From: JAJOKK01 sp965370555 | GTDB taxonomy: Bacteria; Bipolaricaulota; Bipolaricaulia; UBA7950; UBA9294 | Length of the DNA: 10,459 bases | Reading direction: 5' to 3' | Assembly (NCBI GenBank): GCA_965370555.1 | Contig: CBDUVB010000052.1 | Span: forward strand, 1 to 10,459 | Shown here: positions 1 through 7,244 of the stretch, piece by piece | How the letters are laid out: every line of letters starts with the position of its first letter | Numbering within the stretch: position 1 is the stretch's first letter | The notes under the pieces: generated by a model | Told to the model about the DNA's origin: nothing | The model's input: only the letters and a program-made list of their open reading frames with translations | Database searches by the model: none | Translations under genes and position numbers: made by a program

Positions 1-167
1 AGATCACGGTGATCGCCGCCGACTTCCAGGGATCGATCGATGAGGAACTGGAGCGGAAAAACCGTCCCCAGCACCGACAACGGATCACCATGGACAAGGA
101 TCTCGATATCCCCGCCTTCCTGCGAAGGGAGAGGGAAGTGCCAAACACGGAAGAGAAGAGCGATTGA
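1..167 (+). CDS. ftsZ: Cell division protein FtsZ, C-terminal end (partial)
   Basis: FtsZ is the tubulin-like GTPase that forms the division ring at mid-cell. Only the last 54 codons are here, read from base 3 to the TGA at 165-167. The segment begins with ITVIAADF, which matches the end of the FtsZ C-terminal domain (usually ITVIATGF). A charged linker rich in Arg and Gln follows, then DLDIPAFLRRE, the conserved C-terminal peptide that binds FtsA, ZipA or SepF. A short acidic tail EVPNTEEKSD ends the protein. The GTPase domain lies upstream of the window. The call rests on the order of these two motifs and the right distance between them. No convincing terminator follows; the next gene starts about 70 bases on. 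Confidence 0.85.
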   Translation, partial: ITVIAADFQGSIDEELERKNRPQHRQRITMDKDLDIPAFLRREREVPNTEEKSD

Positions 168-229
168 TATAACTTCTTTTCCGCAGATGGAGTAGATACC
201 GGTACGTACAAGCCGCTCATCCGGCCTTG

Positions 230-243
230 AAGGGGGGATTCTG
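230..243 (+). promoter_or_regulatory. Ribosome binding site and probable non-ATG start of the histidine kinase
   Basis: A purine run, AAGGGGGG (230-237), lies just before ATT (238), CTG (241) and ATC (244), all in frame with the kinase. There is no in-frame ATG, GTG or TTG between the TAG at 193 and GTG at 418, yet clear PAS sequence is already encoded from about 355. The Shine-Dalgarno-like run therefore marks a probable start at CTG 241, with ATT or ATC as alternatives. The spacing to CTG is about 4-5 bases. Confidence 0.4.
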
Positions 244-2577
244 ATCAATAACGAGCAGGAAACCGCACCCCTTGGACGCAAGAAACAGGGTCGTGGGTCC
301 TCCACCCTGTACAAAGAGCCAGCCGCGACTGAGTCCCCCTGGAAAACCGTCGACGGGACGAGCGACTGGATATGGAAGATCGATACAGAGGGGAGGTACA
401 CCTTTTCCAGTACGGCAGTGCATGAGATCCTCGGCTACCCCTCCGCGGAGATCATTGGACGTCACTTCTACGATTTCTTCCTGGAAGAAGAGCGCGAGGC
501 CCTCAAGACCGAATCGCTGAAGGTCATCCAGAAGAGAGAGCCATTCATCGCACTGCGCAACCGGAACGTGCACAAGGACGGGCGCGTTGTGATACTGGAA
601 ACGACGGGGTTTCCTATCCTCGGAAGCGAGGGCGAGTTCCTTGGCTACCAAGGTGTGGACCGAGACGTCACCACGCAGGCAAAGGCTGCGGAAGCGCTGC
701 GGGAGAGCGAGAAAAGGTTCCACACCCTCGTTGAGGCGATGCCCAACATGATCTTCGTGATGGACGGAGACGGTCGGTTCATCGAGGGGTACGGGGCAAG
801 GCCAGCCCTCTTCTACCTTTTCCCTGAGGAGTTTCTCGGCAAGAGGGTCGCGGAGGTGATGCCGTCGGAGTTCGCCTCCCAGGTGCTGCCGATAATAGAG
901 AAGGTCGTGCGCGAAGGAGCGACACAAACCTTCGACTACAGCCTCGATCCCCCTGGTGGTCGGCGCTGGTTCTCCTCCCGAATCAGCCCCCTCCCTCCTT
1001 GCGCTGGCATCAATCGAGTCCTTGCCGTTGTCTCGGACATCACCGAGCGTGTCATAGCGGAAGAAAGGGTGCGAGCAACGAATGAGGAACTCGAACGCGT
1101 GCTGAACGCGATGGGGGAAGGGCTCGTTGTGATGGATTCCGATCATCGGATGACACAGCTCAACAAGAAAGCCTGCGAACTCTTTCAGTATCCACGCGAA
1201 GAGATCCTTGGTAAGGCTTACACGTTCTGGGTCCACCCCGATTTTTGCGATATCCTCCGAAAGGAGCTGAAAAAGAGAGAAAAAGGGGCGAAATCCACCT
1301 ACGAGGCGCTCTACCTCAAGAAGGATGAATCGGAGTTCTGGGCACGGGTCACCGCGGTCCCTATCATGGATGAAGAAGGGAACTATCAGGGCTCGATCGG
1401 GTGCTTGAGCGACATCACCGAGGAGAAGAAGTTAGCAGATGAGATGCACCGGCTCCATGAGTTCAACGAGAAGCTCATCCAGGGGGCGAGCGTCTGGATC
1501 AACGTGGCAGATTCAGAGGGGAAGATCATCCTGTGGAACGAGGAAGCGGAGAGGATCAGCGGCTACTTTCGACATGAGGTTCTCGGAAACAGCAAGATCT
1601 GGGAGTGGCTTTACCCGAACGAGGAATATCGGAAGAGGATCTGGCAACAGCAGCGAATGCTGGCCAACAGGGGAAGCTCTCGGCGAATCGATACGACCAT
1701 TTGCACCAAGGAGGGCGAGGAGAAGGTGCTCGCTTGGTACGGGGCGCCGCTCCTCGATGAGAGCGGAAAGAGCACCGTCTGGATGGCTGTCGCACACGAT
1801 GTAACGCAAAGCCGAAGAGACAAGGAGCAATCACAGACGTACGCCAACACCCTGAATGAGATAAGCAAGGAGAAGGATCGGCTCCTGTCGACCGCCGCGC
1901 ACGAACTCCGTACACCGCTCACTGTCATCCACGGATTCGCTGACCTATTGATGAAGAGAGACGACCTGGACGCAGAGCAAAGGACGAAGATAGAGGGGAT
2001 CAAGAACCAGTCCAAACGCCTCGATACGCTCATTGCGAGCCTTCTCGATATCTCTCGCATCGAAGCGGGGAAGAGCGCTCTAGTGCTGGAACAGATCGAT
2101 CTCTCCGCGACTCTCGATAAGGTCATCACCGAGTTGACACCGAGACTGAAGCGTAAGGGCCAGAAGCTGAACTACTCTCAGCATCCCGTCCAGGCCTATG
2201 CCGATGAGATGGCCGTGAAACAGGTCCTGATGAACCTTTTCATCAACGCGATATCCTACACCCCAGCCGGAGGGGAGATCACCGTCCGCACCGAGGCCAT
2301 GGAGGGGAGAATGCAAGTGGAAATATGCGATACCGGCATCGGAATCACTCCTGAAGAACAGCGGAGCATATTTGCCGAGTTCTATCGCACTCCACAAGCG
2401 AAACAGATCAAACCGAACGGGAACGGCCTGGGGCTCTCCATCGTCAAGCGGTTGTTGGAAGAGATGCACGGCTCAATCGGGGTGAGAAGCGCAGGGAAAG
2501 GCCAGGGGAGCAGCTTCTCGGTCAACCTCCCCGCCGACCGTGCCCATGCAGTTGGCCCTGTCCCGCCATTTGCTTGA
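241..2577 (+). CDS. Soluble four-PAS sensor histidine kinase
   Basis: This is the sensor of a two-component system: it autophosphorylates a histidine and passes the phosphate to a response regulator, presumably the one encoded next. In 778-residue numbering from CTG 241, four PAS domains lie at about 39-148, 157-272, 281-398 and 409-522. A HisKA dimerisation helix follows, with the H-box AAHELRTPL (His554), then an HATPase domain at about 640-768. The ATPase domain has N-box Asn669 (LFINAISYTP), G1 box DTGIG (Asp697) and G2 box GNGLGLS (727-733). All catalytic motifs are present, so it should be active. I see no membrane segment or signal peptide, so it probably senses a cytoplasmic signal; the ligand cannot be told. 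Start choice is unusual: the first standard start codon, GTG 418, falls inside PAS1 and would remove DWIWKIDTEGRYTFSS. CTG 241 behind a purine-rich ribosome site is preferred; conservative gene callers would give 418-2577. Confidence 0.9.
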   Translation: MINNEQETAPLGRKKQGRGSSTLYKEPAATESPWKTVDGTSDWIWKIDTEGRYTFSSTAVHEILGYPSAEIIGRHFYDFFLEEEREALKTESLKVIQKREPFIALRNRNVHKDGRVVILETTGFPILGSEGEFLGYQGVDRDVTTQAKAAEALRESEKRFHTLVEAMPNMIFVMDGDGRFIEGYGARPALFYLFPEEFLGKRVAEVMPSEFASQVLPIIEKVVREGATQTFDYSLDPPGGRRWFSSRISPLPPCAGINRVLAVVSDITERVIAEERVRATNEELERVLNAMGEGLVVMDSDHRMTQLNKKACELFQYPREEILGKAYTFWVHPDFCDILRKELKKREKGAKSTYEALYLKKDESEFWARVTAVPIMDEEGNYQGSIGCLSDITEEKKLADEMHRLHEFNEKLIQGASVWINVADSEGKIILWNEEAERISGYFRHEVLGNSKIWEWLYPNEEYRKRIWQQQRMLANRGSSRRIDTTICTKEGEEKVLAWYGAPLLDESGKSTVWMAVAHDVTQSRRDKEQSQTYANTLNEISKEKDRLLSTAAHELRTPLTVIHGFADLLMKRDDLDAEQRTKIEGIKNQSKRLDTLIASLLDISRIEAGKSALVLEQIDLSATLDKVITELTPRLKRKGQKLNYSQHPVQAYADEMAVKQVLMNLFINAISYTPAGGEITVRTEAMEGRMQVEICDTGIGITPEEQRSIFAEFYRTPQAKQIKPNGNGLGLSIVKRLLEEMHGSIGVRSAGKGQGSSFSVNLPADRAHAVGPVPPFA

Positions 2578-2635
2578 GAGACGCCCGAATATTATTATCT
2601 GATGCGTTTCTAGAAGCCACTGTCGGGAGTGTAAC

Positions 2636-3298
2636 ATGCGAATCTTGATCTGCGAAGATGAACCCGATATCCAGGTAATCTTGGGTGATTTCCTCACCGC
2701 CGAGGGGTATGAGGTTTGTATCGCATCGAACGCAGCAGAAGGGCTACGCCTGTTCGCCGAGGAAGAACCCGACTTGGTCCTGCTCGATCTGCTGCTCCCC
2801 GACAGGGATGGTTGGGAGGTCCTCCAGGAGATTCGACGGTTAAGCGATCGACCGGTCATCATGTTGACCGCGCTCGGCCGCGTCGGTGATAAGGTGAAGG
2901 CGCTCTCTTCCCTCAAGGCCGATGACTATATAACAAAACCATTCGAACTAGATGAGATAAAGGCCCGCATCGAAGCGGTCCTGCGCCGGTACAGGCCTCA
3001 GCGCAGGGATTATAGTATTTTCATCGATGATACCAGAAAGACGGTCTGGGTACGGGAGAGAGAGATTTCCCTCTCTCCCAAAGAGTACAGCCTACTAAAG
3101 CTCCTCGCTTCGAAACCAGGGCAGGTCTTTTCAAGCGAGGAGATCCTTGCCCATGTCTGGTCGCAAAAGGGTGGTTACGCAAGCATACAGGATGTACAAA
3201 AGTACGTCTATCTCCTGCGCAAGAAGATCGAAAACGACCCCGCGCATCCGGAGATCCTGTTAACGGTGCGCGGGTTCGGTTATCAGTTCACCGCCTAA
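2636..3298 (+). CDS. OmpR/PhoB-family response regulator
   Basis: A two-domain, DNA-binding response regulator of 220 residues, the normal length for the OmpR family. The receiver domain (about 1-115) has acidic-pocket residues Glu7 and Asp8, phosphoacceptor Asp51 (LVLLDLLLPDRDG), Thr78 (MLTA) and Lys101 (TKPF). The winged-helix domain (about 125-219) includes ISLSPKEYSLLKLL, a recognition helix near SIQDVQKYVYLLRKKI and the typical ending LLTVRGFGYQF. The usual GADDY turn reads KADDY here. It starts at ATG 2636, six bases after GGGAG. It lies 58 bases downstream of the histidine kinase in the same orientation, so the two are very likely partners. A weak internal promoter is possible in the gap (TTTGCT at 2569, TATTAT at 2593). 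Target genes are unknown. Confidence 0.95.
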   Translation: MRILICEDEPDIQVILGDFLTAEGYEVCIASNAAEGLRLFAEEEPDLVLLDLLLPDRDGWEVLQEIRRLSDRPVIMLTALGRVGDKVKALSSLKADDYITKPFELDEIKARIEAVLRRYRPQRRDYSIFIDDTRKTVWVREREISLSPKEYSLLKLLASKPGQVFSSEEILAHVWSQKGGYASIQDVQKYVYLLRKKIENDPAHPEILLTVRGFGYQFTA

Positions 3299-3319
3299 GA
3301 GCCAATAGTTCGCTTCGCG

Positions 3320-5809
3320 TCACTCGGTAATGGTTAGTGTCCTTGCAACCAAGTCACGGTCACCGTCATCGTCGATCACACTCAGGCGCACCATGTATGT
3401 CCCGGGCGCAGTGTAAATATGGATAGGTGCGTGAATGTCCCCCTCGCCACAGCCATCACCCGGGCAGAAGGTCCCATCGCCAAAGTCCCAGGCCACATGA
3501 ACGATTTGTCCAGTCGGACTCGTGTCCTGAGAAAGATCGGTAAAGCGCACGGCCTCCCCGAGTTGAGGGGAGGTCGAGGAGACGCTGAACACCGCAACCG
3601 GCGGGGAGTTAATCACAATGATCTGGAGGGTGTGGGGCTTGGATTCTTCGCCATCATCGTCGCGCACGACCAGGGTGACAGTGTATGCCCCATCATCCGG
3701 GAAGCGGTGCGAAGGAGAGTAATCGCTCGATGTAGTTCCGTCCCCAAAGTTCCAGCGCCAGCCAACAACTTGACCATCTATGTCATTTCCAACGGCTGTG
3801 AACGTGACATCTTCAGCTTCGGTCGGAGACGTGGGGAACCAACTGAAACTGCAGTTTGGGACGTGATTCACAATCTCGATAGTGAGACGGTTGGAGAGAG
3901 CAGTCGCCCCACCATCATCGGTCACTCGCAGGCGAAGCTTATAGGTGCCGTTGTCAGTGTACGAGTAGGCAAACGTGGGAGACGTCGAAGATTCCTCGTA
4001 CGTTCCGTCTGCCCCGAGATCCCATTCGTAGAGGACGATCTGCCCGTTAGGGCTTTGATCCTTGGATGTAGATCCGGCGAACATCACCGGAGCATAGGTA
4101 TGCACCTTCCCTCCCTTCACAACGATCTCGATGTGGGCCACGGGAGGGAGGTTCTGCGCCGTGACCACGGCATGCACTGTTCCGTGCGCGCCGTTCTCAT
4201 CAGTGACCGTGAGGACGATGGTGTATGCTCCATCGTTCAGGTAGGAATGCGTGGGTGAGGGAAGATCGGAGGAGTTGCCATCTCCGAAGTCCCAGTGCCA
4301 CGCAGTGATCTCTCCGTCCCGATCGTGCGAGCAATCGGTGAAGGTGACCTCTTCTAGCTCAGCGGGGTAGAAATTGGAGACTTGGATCGCAGCGACAGGG
4401 TCCCAGTTGATCGTGATCGTCCCAGAGAAGAGGAGCGAGACCATATTTGAATCATCGCTCACGCGGAGCGTGACCACATGTTCTCCCTCTGTAGGAAACT
4501 GGTGCACAACGACAGGCTGATCGGTGGAGAGATCGACCGTCCCATCGCTGTCAAGATCCCAATCGTAATGAACGACCGTACCATCGAGGTCGAACGATCC
4601 CGCAGCATCGAGGGATACGTCCTCCCCTTTGTTCGGGAGGACTGGGGAAGAGGTGAACCGAGCGACCGGCTTCCGTGAAACAATGGAGACCGTCTGGGTC
4701 TGACAGGCCGTTTCCCCCAGATCGTTGGTTACGCATAGAGTCACGAGATAACTTTCCCCATGGGTGTAGGTATGGGCGACGTTTCGCCCTTTACCCATCT
4801 GCTCATCGCCGAATGCCCAGTCCCAAGCGACTATCGTCCCATCAGGATCGTGAGATTCATCTAGGAACAGAAGCTCGTCCTGGCTCTGCATGATTCGACT
4901 CTGCGAAGCCGACTTTACACTGAAATCCACACTGATGAGCTTGCTCAGCACGCAGACCTGCGTGCTCTGTTTGTTCATGCCTCCTCTATCGTCTTTCACA
5001 GCCAAGGAGACCGTATAGATCCCGGATTCGGCATAAGTGTGATTCGTTGTCCGCCCCTCGCCGCTCATCCCATCGCCGAAATCCCAGATATAAGAGACGA
5101 TAGTTCCACTACGGTCGAACGAGCCGCTTGCATCGAACAATATTACCTGTTCGGGGTGAATAAATCGCGGATCGGGATCGATGGAGAACGTGATGCTAGG
5201 AGGGATGTTGAAGACCGAGTTCGCGGCTCGCGGCGTTCCGTTCGGTGTACCGCTCGGTGCACCGCCGGAGCCCTCCTCGTCCTGCAACGGTATGGAACTC
5301 GCCCAGTTAGCCGGATCATCTGGAACGGTCGGGTCGATTCGCTCCATCGTGCACGGAGAATCGCCATTCGTCCCGGCCAACCAAGGGCCTCCTCCTCTGT
5401 TCGCCGTATCGACGACCCTCCCTTCAGGGTCGATGAGATTCAGTGCTTCGCCGCCATCGTTCAGCGCGCCGGTATAAATCTGGTCAGCCTCGATACCCGG
5501 GACTGTATTGTCATCGCCCCGTTCTAGAAGGTAGTAACCGCCTACCAGATCGGACCCCGCTTGCAGAGGATCGATCGTTCCCACAAGGAAGATCTCCGGG
5601 CTCCCGTCCGCAGAGACAAGAGACCATCCCTCAAGATCGATCGCTTCTCCACTCGTGTTACAGAGCTCGATCCATTCCCCGGCGCGGTTTTCACGCGATC
5701 CGCCCCACGCCACCTCGTTGATAACGAGCCCCTGCTCTCCTGCAGATGCGGTGAACGCGATCAGAACAATCAAAAGACCCCATACGACCTTCTTCACTAT
5801 TGCGTACAT
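3320..5809 (-). CDS. Exported lamin-tail domain protein with seven PKD repeats
   Basis: An 829-residue secreted or surface protein. It begins with a signal peptide: MYAIVKKVVW, a hydrophobic core GLLIVLIAF, then TASAG as the probable cleavage site. Next comes a lamin-tail domain (LTD, about 29-150), marked by INEVAWGGS, GEWIELCN and LEGWSLV. After a Gly/Pro-rich linker come seven PKD domains of about 80-95 residues (roughly 201-287, 291-377, 379-467, 470-550, 554-647, 648-733, 734-829). Each carries the xxWDFGDG-type strand, a TYxxxGxYxVxL strand and a VxDDxG turn; copies 2, 3 and 5 are degenerate at WDFGDG (WAFGDE, WDLDSD, WDLGAD). There is no catalytic domain, sortase signal or C-terminal membrane segment, so a binding, adhesive or scaffolding role is inferred. 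ATG 5809 was preferred over the longer frame (5839) because GGGAGGGAG directly precedes it and the signal peptide then starts at Met1. Its end converges with the response regulator, 21 bases apart. Confidence 0.9.
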   Translation of the reverse strand: MYAIVKKVVWGLLIVLIAFTASAGEQGLVINEVAWGGSRENRAGEWIELCNTSGEAIDLEGWSLVSADGSPEIFLVGTIDPLQAGSDLVGGYYLLERGDDNTVPGIEADQIYTGALNDGGEALNLIDPEGRVVDTANRGGGPWLAGTNGDSPCTMERIDPTVPDDPANWASSIPLQDEEGSGGAPSGTPNGTPRAANSVFNIPPSITFSIDPDPRFIHPEQVILFDASGSFDRSGTIVSYIWDFGDGMSGEGRTTNHTYAESGIYTVSLAVKDDRGGMNKQSTQVCVLSKLISVDFSVKSASQSRIMQSQDELLFLDESHDPDGTIVAWDWAFGDEQMGKGRNVAHTYTHGESYLVTLCVTNDLGETACQTQTVSIVSRKPVARFTSSPVLPNKGEDVSLDAAGSFDLDGTVVHYDWDLDSDGTVDLSTDQPVVVHQFPTEGEHVVTLRVSDDSNMVSLLFSGTITINWDPVAAIQVSNFYPAELEEVTFTDCSHDRDGEITAWHWDFGDGNSSDLPSPTHSYLNDGAYTIVLTVTDENGAHGTVHAVVTAQNLPPVAHIEIVVKGGKVHTYAPVMFAGSTSKDQSPNGQIVLYEWDLGADGTYEESSTSPTFAYSYTDNGTYKLRLRVTDDGGATALSNRLTIEIVNHVPNCSFSWFPTSPTEAEDVTFTAVGNDIDGQVVGWRWNFGDGTTSSDYSPSHRFPDDGAYTVTLVVRDDDGEESKPHTLQIIVINSPPVAVFSVSSTSPQLGEAVRFTDLSQDTSPTGQIVHVAWDFGDGTFCPGDGCGEGDIHAPIHIYTAPGTYMVRLSVIDDDGDRDLVARTLTITE

Positions 5810-5853
5810 GTCTCCCTCCCATGGCACAATCTTTCCCATAGAACAGCAAAGCC

Positions 5854-5883
5854 ATCATAGCACAACGAGGTGACCGTAGCCAA
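5854..5883 (-). promoter_or_regulatory. Putative sigma70 promoter of the LTD/PKD gene
   Basis: On the minus strand, TTGGCT (5883-5878) and TATGAT (5859-5854) are separated by 18 bases. Transcription would begin near 5847 and leave a leader of about 38 bases before ATG 5809. The -10 box matches consensus at 5 of 6 positions and the -35 box is weaker. This is pattern matching only. Confidence 0.4.
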
Positions 5884-5921
5884 GAGCACTCTTTCCCCTA
5901 AAGAACGGACAAAGGAGCGGA

Positions 5922-5999
5922 TTAACGAAGCTCATCCTGTGTAATCGACCCATCCTCCAGCATCACAAGCCGGCTCACTCGACCGGTTTCCTTCCTCCT
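5922..5999 (-). pseudogene. Possible C-terminal remnant of a LolD/MacB-type ABC ATPase
   Basis: A minus-strand frame of 25 codons runs from just after a TAG (6002-6000) to TAA (5924-5922). Its core, SRLVMLEDGSI, aligns without gaps to the ending typical of LolD/MacB-type ATPases (DRVIRLEDGRI), and it finishes with the acidic tail TQDELR before the stop. No ATPase motif precedes it; the frame is blocked at once by the TAG. Such ATPases are the standard partners of FtsX-type permeases, and a truncated FtsX permease lies on the same strand at 9398-9183. I infer that this is the other end of the same disrupted operon. It could instead be chance similarity over a short stretch. Confidence 0.4.
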
Positions 6000-6182
6000 C
6001 TAGTATAGACGCTGGAAAGAGAAGTTTTGTTCCCGAGCTATCGGGGAAATTTGCGAGTACGAACCTCCACGGTGTTCACCATAGCCGGTTCGGGGAGGGA
6101 TGATAACCAGAATTCCTGGGAGCTAGCCCACGCTATCTTGTGTAATTGCCAGCGCGTGGGTTGTGTCTGTGTAAGGCCCACC
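6000..6182. other. Non-coding stretch between the exporter cassette and the ATPase remnant
   Basis: No credible gene is seen on either strand here. There are two weak inverted repeats: CCCGA/TCGGG around a four-base loop at about 6032-6045, and GTGGG/CCCAC with a 16-base loop at about 6156-6181, just after the stop codon of the last permease gene. Neither is followed by a T-run in the direction of transcription, so neither is a confident intrinsic terminator. The stretch contains no GATC, unlike the host-type DNA to its left. Confidence 0.4.
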
Positions 6183-7244
6183 CTAGATCGCGTACTGCCT
6201 GGTTCTTCTTAGTGTGAGCATCACCACACCGAACAGAATCAGATCCAGCCCAACGAGGATGAAAACATTGGTTGCGATGTCGGGCCAGCTACCGCCCCGC
6301 TGACTTATCTCGACGATTGGTTGGATAAGGTAGTAGGTAGGAAAAACCTTACCAATCCACTGCGGTATCTGAGGAAACATGTAGACAATAACCGGTGCAT
6401 AGAGCAGTATTCCGATTCCCTTGATGGTAGCGAATAGTGTATTGATATCCTTAATCAGTAACCCGAGCACCAGGCCGAATAACGCTGCCAGCACGGCGCC
6501 CAGACCGAGCACTATCATCAGTAACCCGGTCTGTACTCCAAAGGCCTGGTTCATGAGCAAGATGACGATACTCATCACCAGTGCCAGGATTACGCCCATC
6601 AATCCCTTTGCGGCGAGAATATCTCCCAGTGTGGCCGGTGTGATTGCCAGTGCTGTAAGTGTACGTTTCTGTTTTTCGTCCACCATAAGACTTGCCGGTA
6701 CCATGATGCCTCCTATGGTCACGGCGTAGAGAAGCACCAATGGGAGCAGGCGGTCGCTCCAGGGCACGCTCTGAGCATCACCCAGGGTAGTCGTTTCGAT
6801 ATGGACCGGAACCTCCTGACCGGCCAACTGGCGCACGGCGCTGTTGATGGTCGCCAGCAGGATACCGCGGTTCTTGGCCAGGCTCTCACCCCATACGTAC
6901 GCAGGCAGGACTATGGAGTTTCCACTTAATGCGTCCTCGTCGAAATTTTCAGGTAAAGTCACTCCCATGTCCACGGCGCCGGCCTCGACTGCCCCCATGA
7001 GGTCGTCAGCCGAGGCGTAGGCGCGGGTCTGCACCGAATCCGATGCCGCTACTAGGTCCACCAGCTGGGAATTACCCTGGTCGTTGATACCCAGCTTCGC
7101 CGTCTGTGAGAAGAAGGTGCCAAACACCAGGTTCAGAACGAGGGAGATTAGTAGCGGGGCGACGATTGCCATGATGAAAATAAAACCTTTGAAGCCGTAC
7201 TTGAAGTCTTTCCCCAGCAGGATAGCTACTCTTCGAACGCTCAT
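6183..7244 (-). CDS. ABC-2 type exporter membrane subunit (second)
   Basis: A 353-residue integral membrane protein, third gene of the exporter cassette. It has one N-terminal membrane helix (about 18-42, FIFIMAIVAPLLISLVLNLVFG) and an extracytoplasmic domain of roughly 120 residues. Five further helices in the C-terminal half form the ABC2_membrane fold (from RLLPLVLLYAVTIGG onward). The cytoplasmic turn EKQKRTLTALAITPATLGDILAAKG resembles the coupling segment seen in NatB and YhaP-like subunits. It is homologous to the preceding gene: both share DRLLP, L-ITP-T, AAK--MGV and a PxYYL motif near the end. It probably pairs with that subunit as a heterodimer. It starts at ATG 7244 with GGGGAGG eight bases before, and overlaps the upstream stop as ATGA; an ATG at 7280 would extend it into the previous gene. 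The substrate cannot be predicted. Confidence 0.88.
   Translation of the reverse strand: MSVRRVAILLGKDFKYGFKGFIFIMAIVAPLLISLVLNLVFGTFFSQTAKLGINDQGNSQLVDLVAASDSVQTRAYASADDLMGAVEAGAVDMGVTLPENFDEDALSGNSIVLPAYVWGESLAKNRGILLATINSAVRQLAGQEVPVHIETTTLGDAQSVPWSDRLLPLVLLYAVTIGGIMVPASLMVDEKQKRTLTALAITPATLGDILAAKGLMGVILALVMSIVILLMNQAFGVQTGLLMIVLGLGAVLAALFGLVLGLLIKDINTLFATIKGIGILLYAPVIVYMFPQIPQWIGKVFPTYYLIQPIVEISQRGGSWPDIATNVFILVGLDLILFGVVMLTLRRTRQYAI

Noticed and set aside
2..14. Perfect inverted repeat GATCAC-G-GTGATC inside ftsZ
   Set aside because: It is in conserved FtsZ coding sequence (ITVIA) and is explained by codon choice in a GATC-rich genome.
187..195. ATG at 187 as the start of the histidine kinase
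   Set aside because: In frame, but followed after one codon by TAG (193) and with no Shine-Dalgarno sequence; kept only as a possible ancestral start.
217..1236. Long minus-strand open frame (339 codons) opposite the histidine kinase
   Set aside because: It lies entirely opposite well-supported PAS coding sequence, has no recognisable domain, and is the kind of long antisense frame that GC-rich codon use produces.
1611..2129. Minus-strand frame of 172 codons opposite the kinase H-box region
   Set aside because: Ser/Arg-rich shadow of the kinase; no ribosome site or domain seen.
3419..4258. Plus-strand open frame (279 codons) opposite the PKD repeats
   Set aside because: Low-complexity, Arg/Val-rich translation with no domain, fully covered by the PKD repeats on the other strand.
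6032..6045. CCCGA/TCGGG hairpin as a terminator for the exporter operon
   Set aside because: Short stem, about 140 bases past the last stop codon, and no T-run after it in the minus-strand direction.
5840..6182. Possible tRNA or small RNA gene in the intergenic stretch
   Set aside because: No T-loop GGTTCGAATCC-like motif with a matching acceptor stem was found on either strand, and no consistent long stem is visible.
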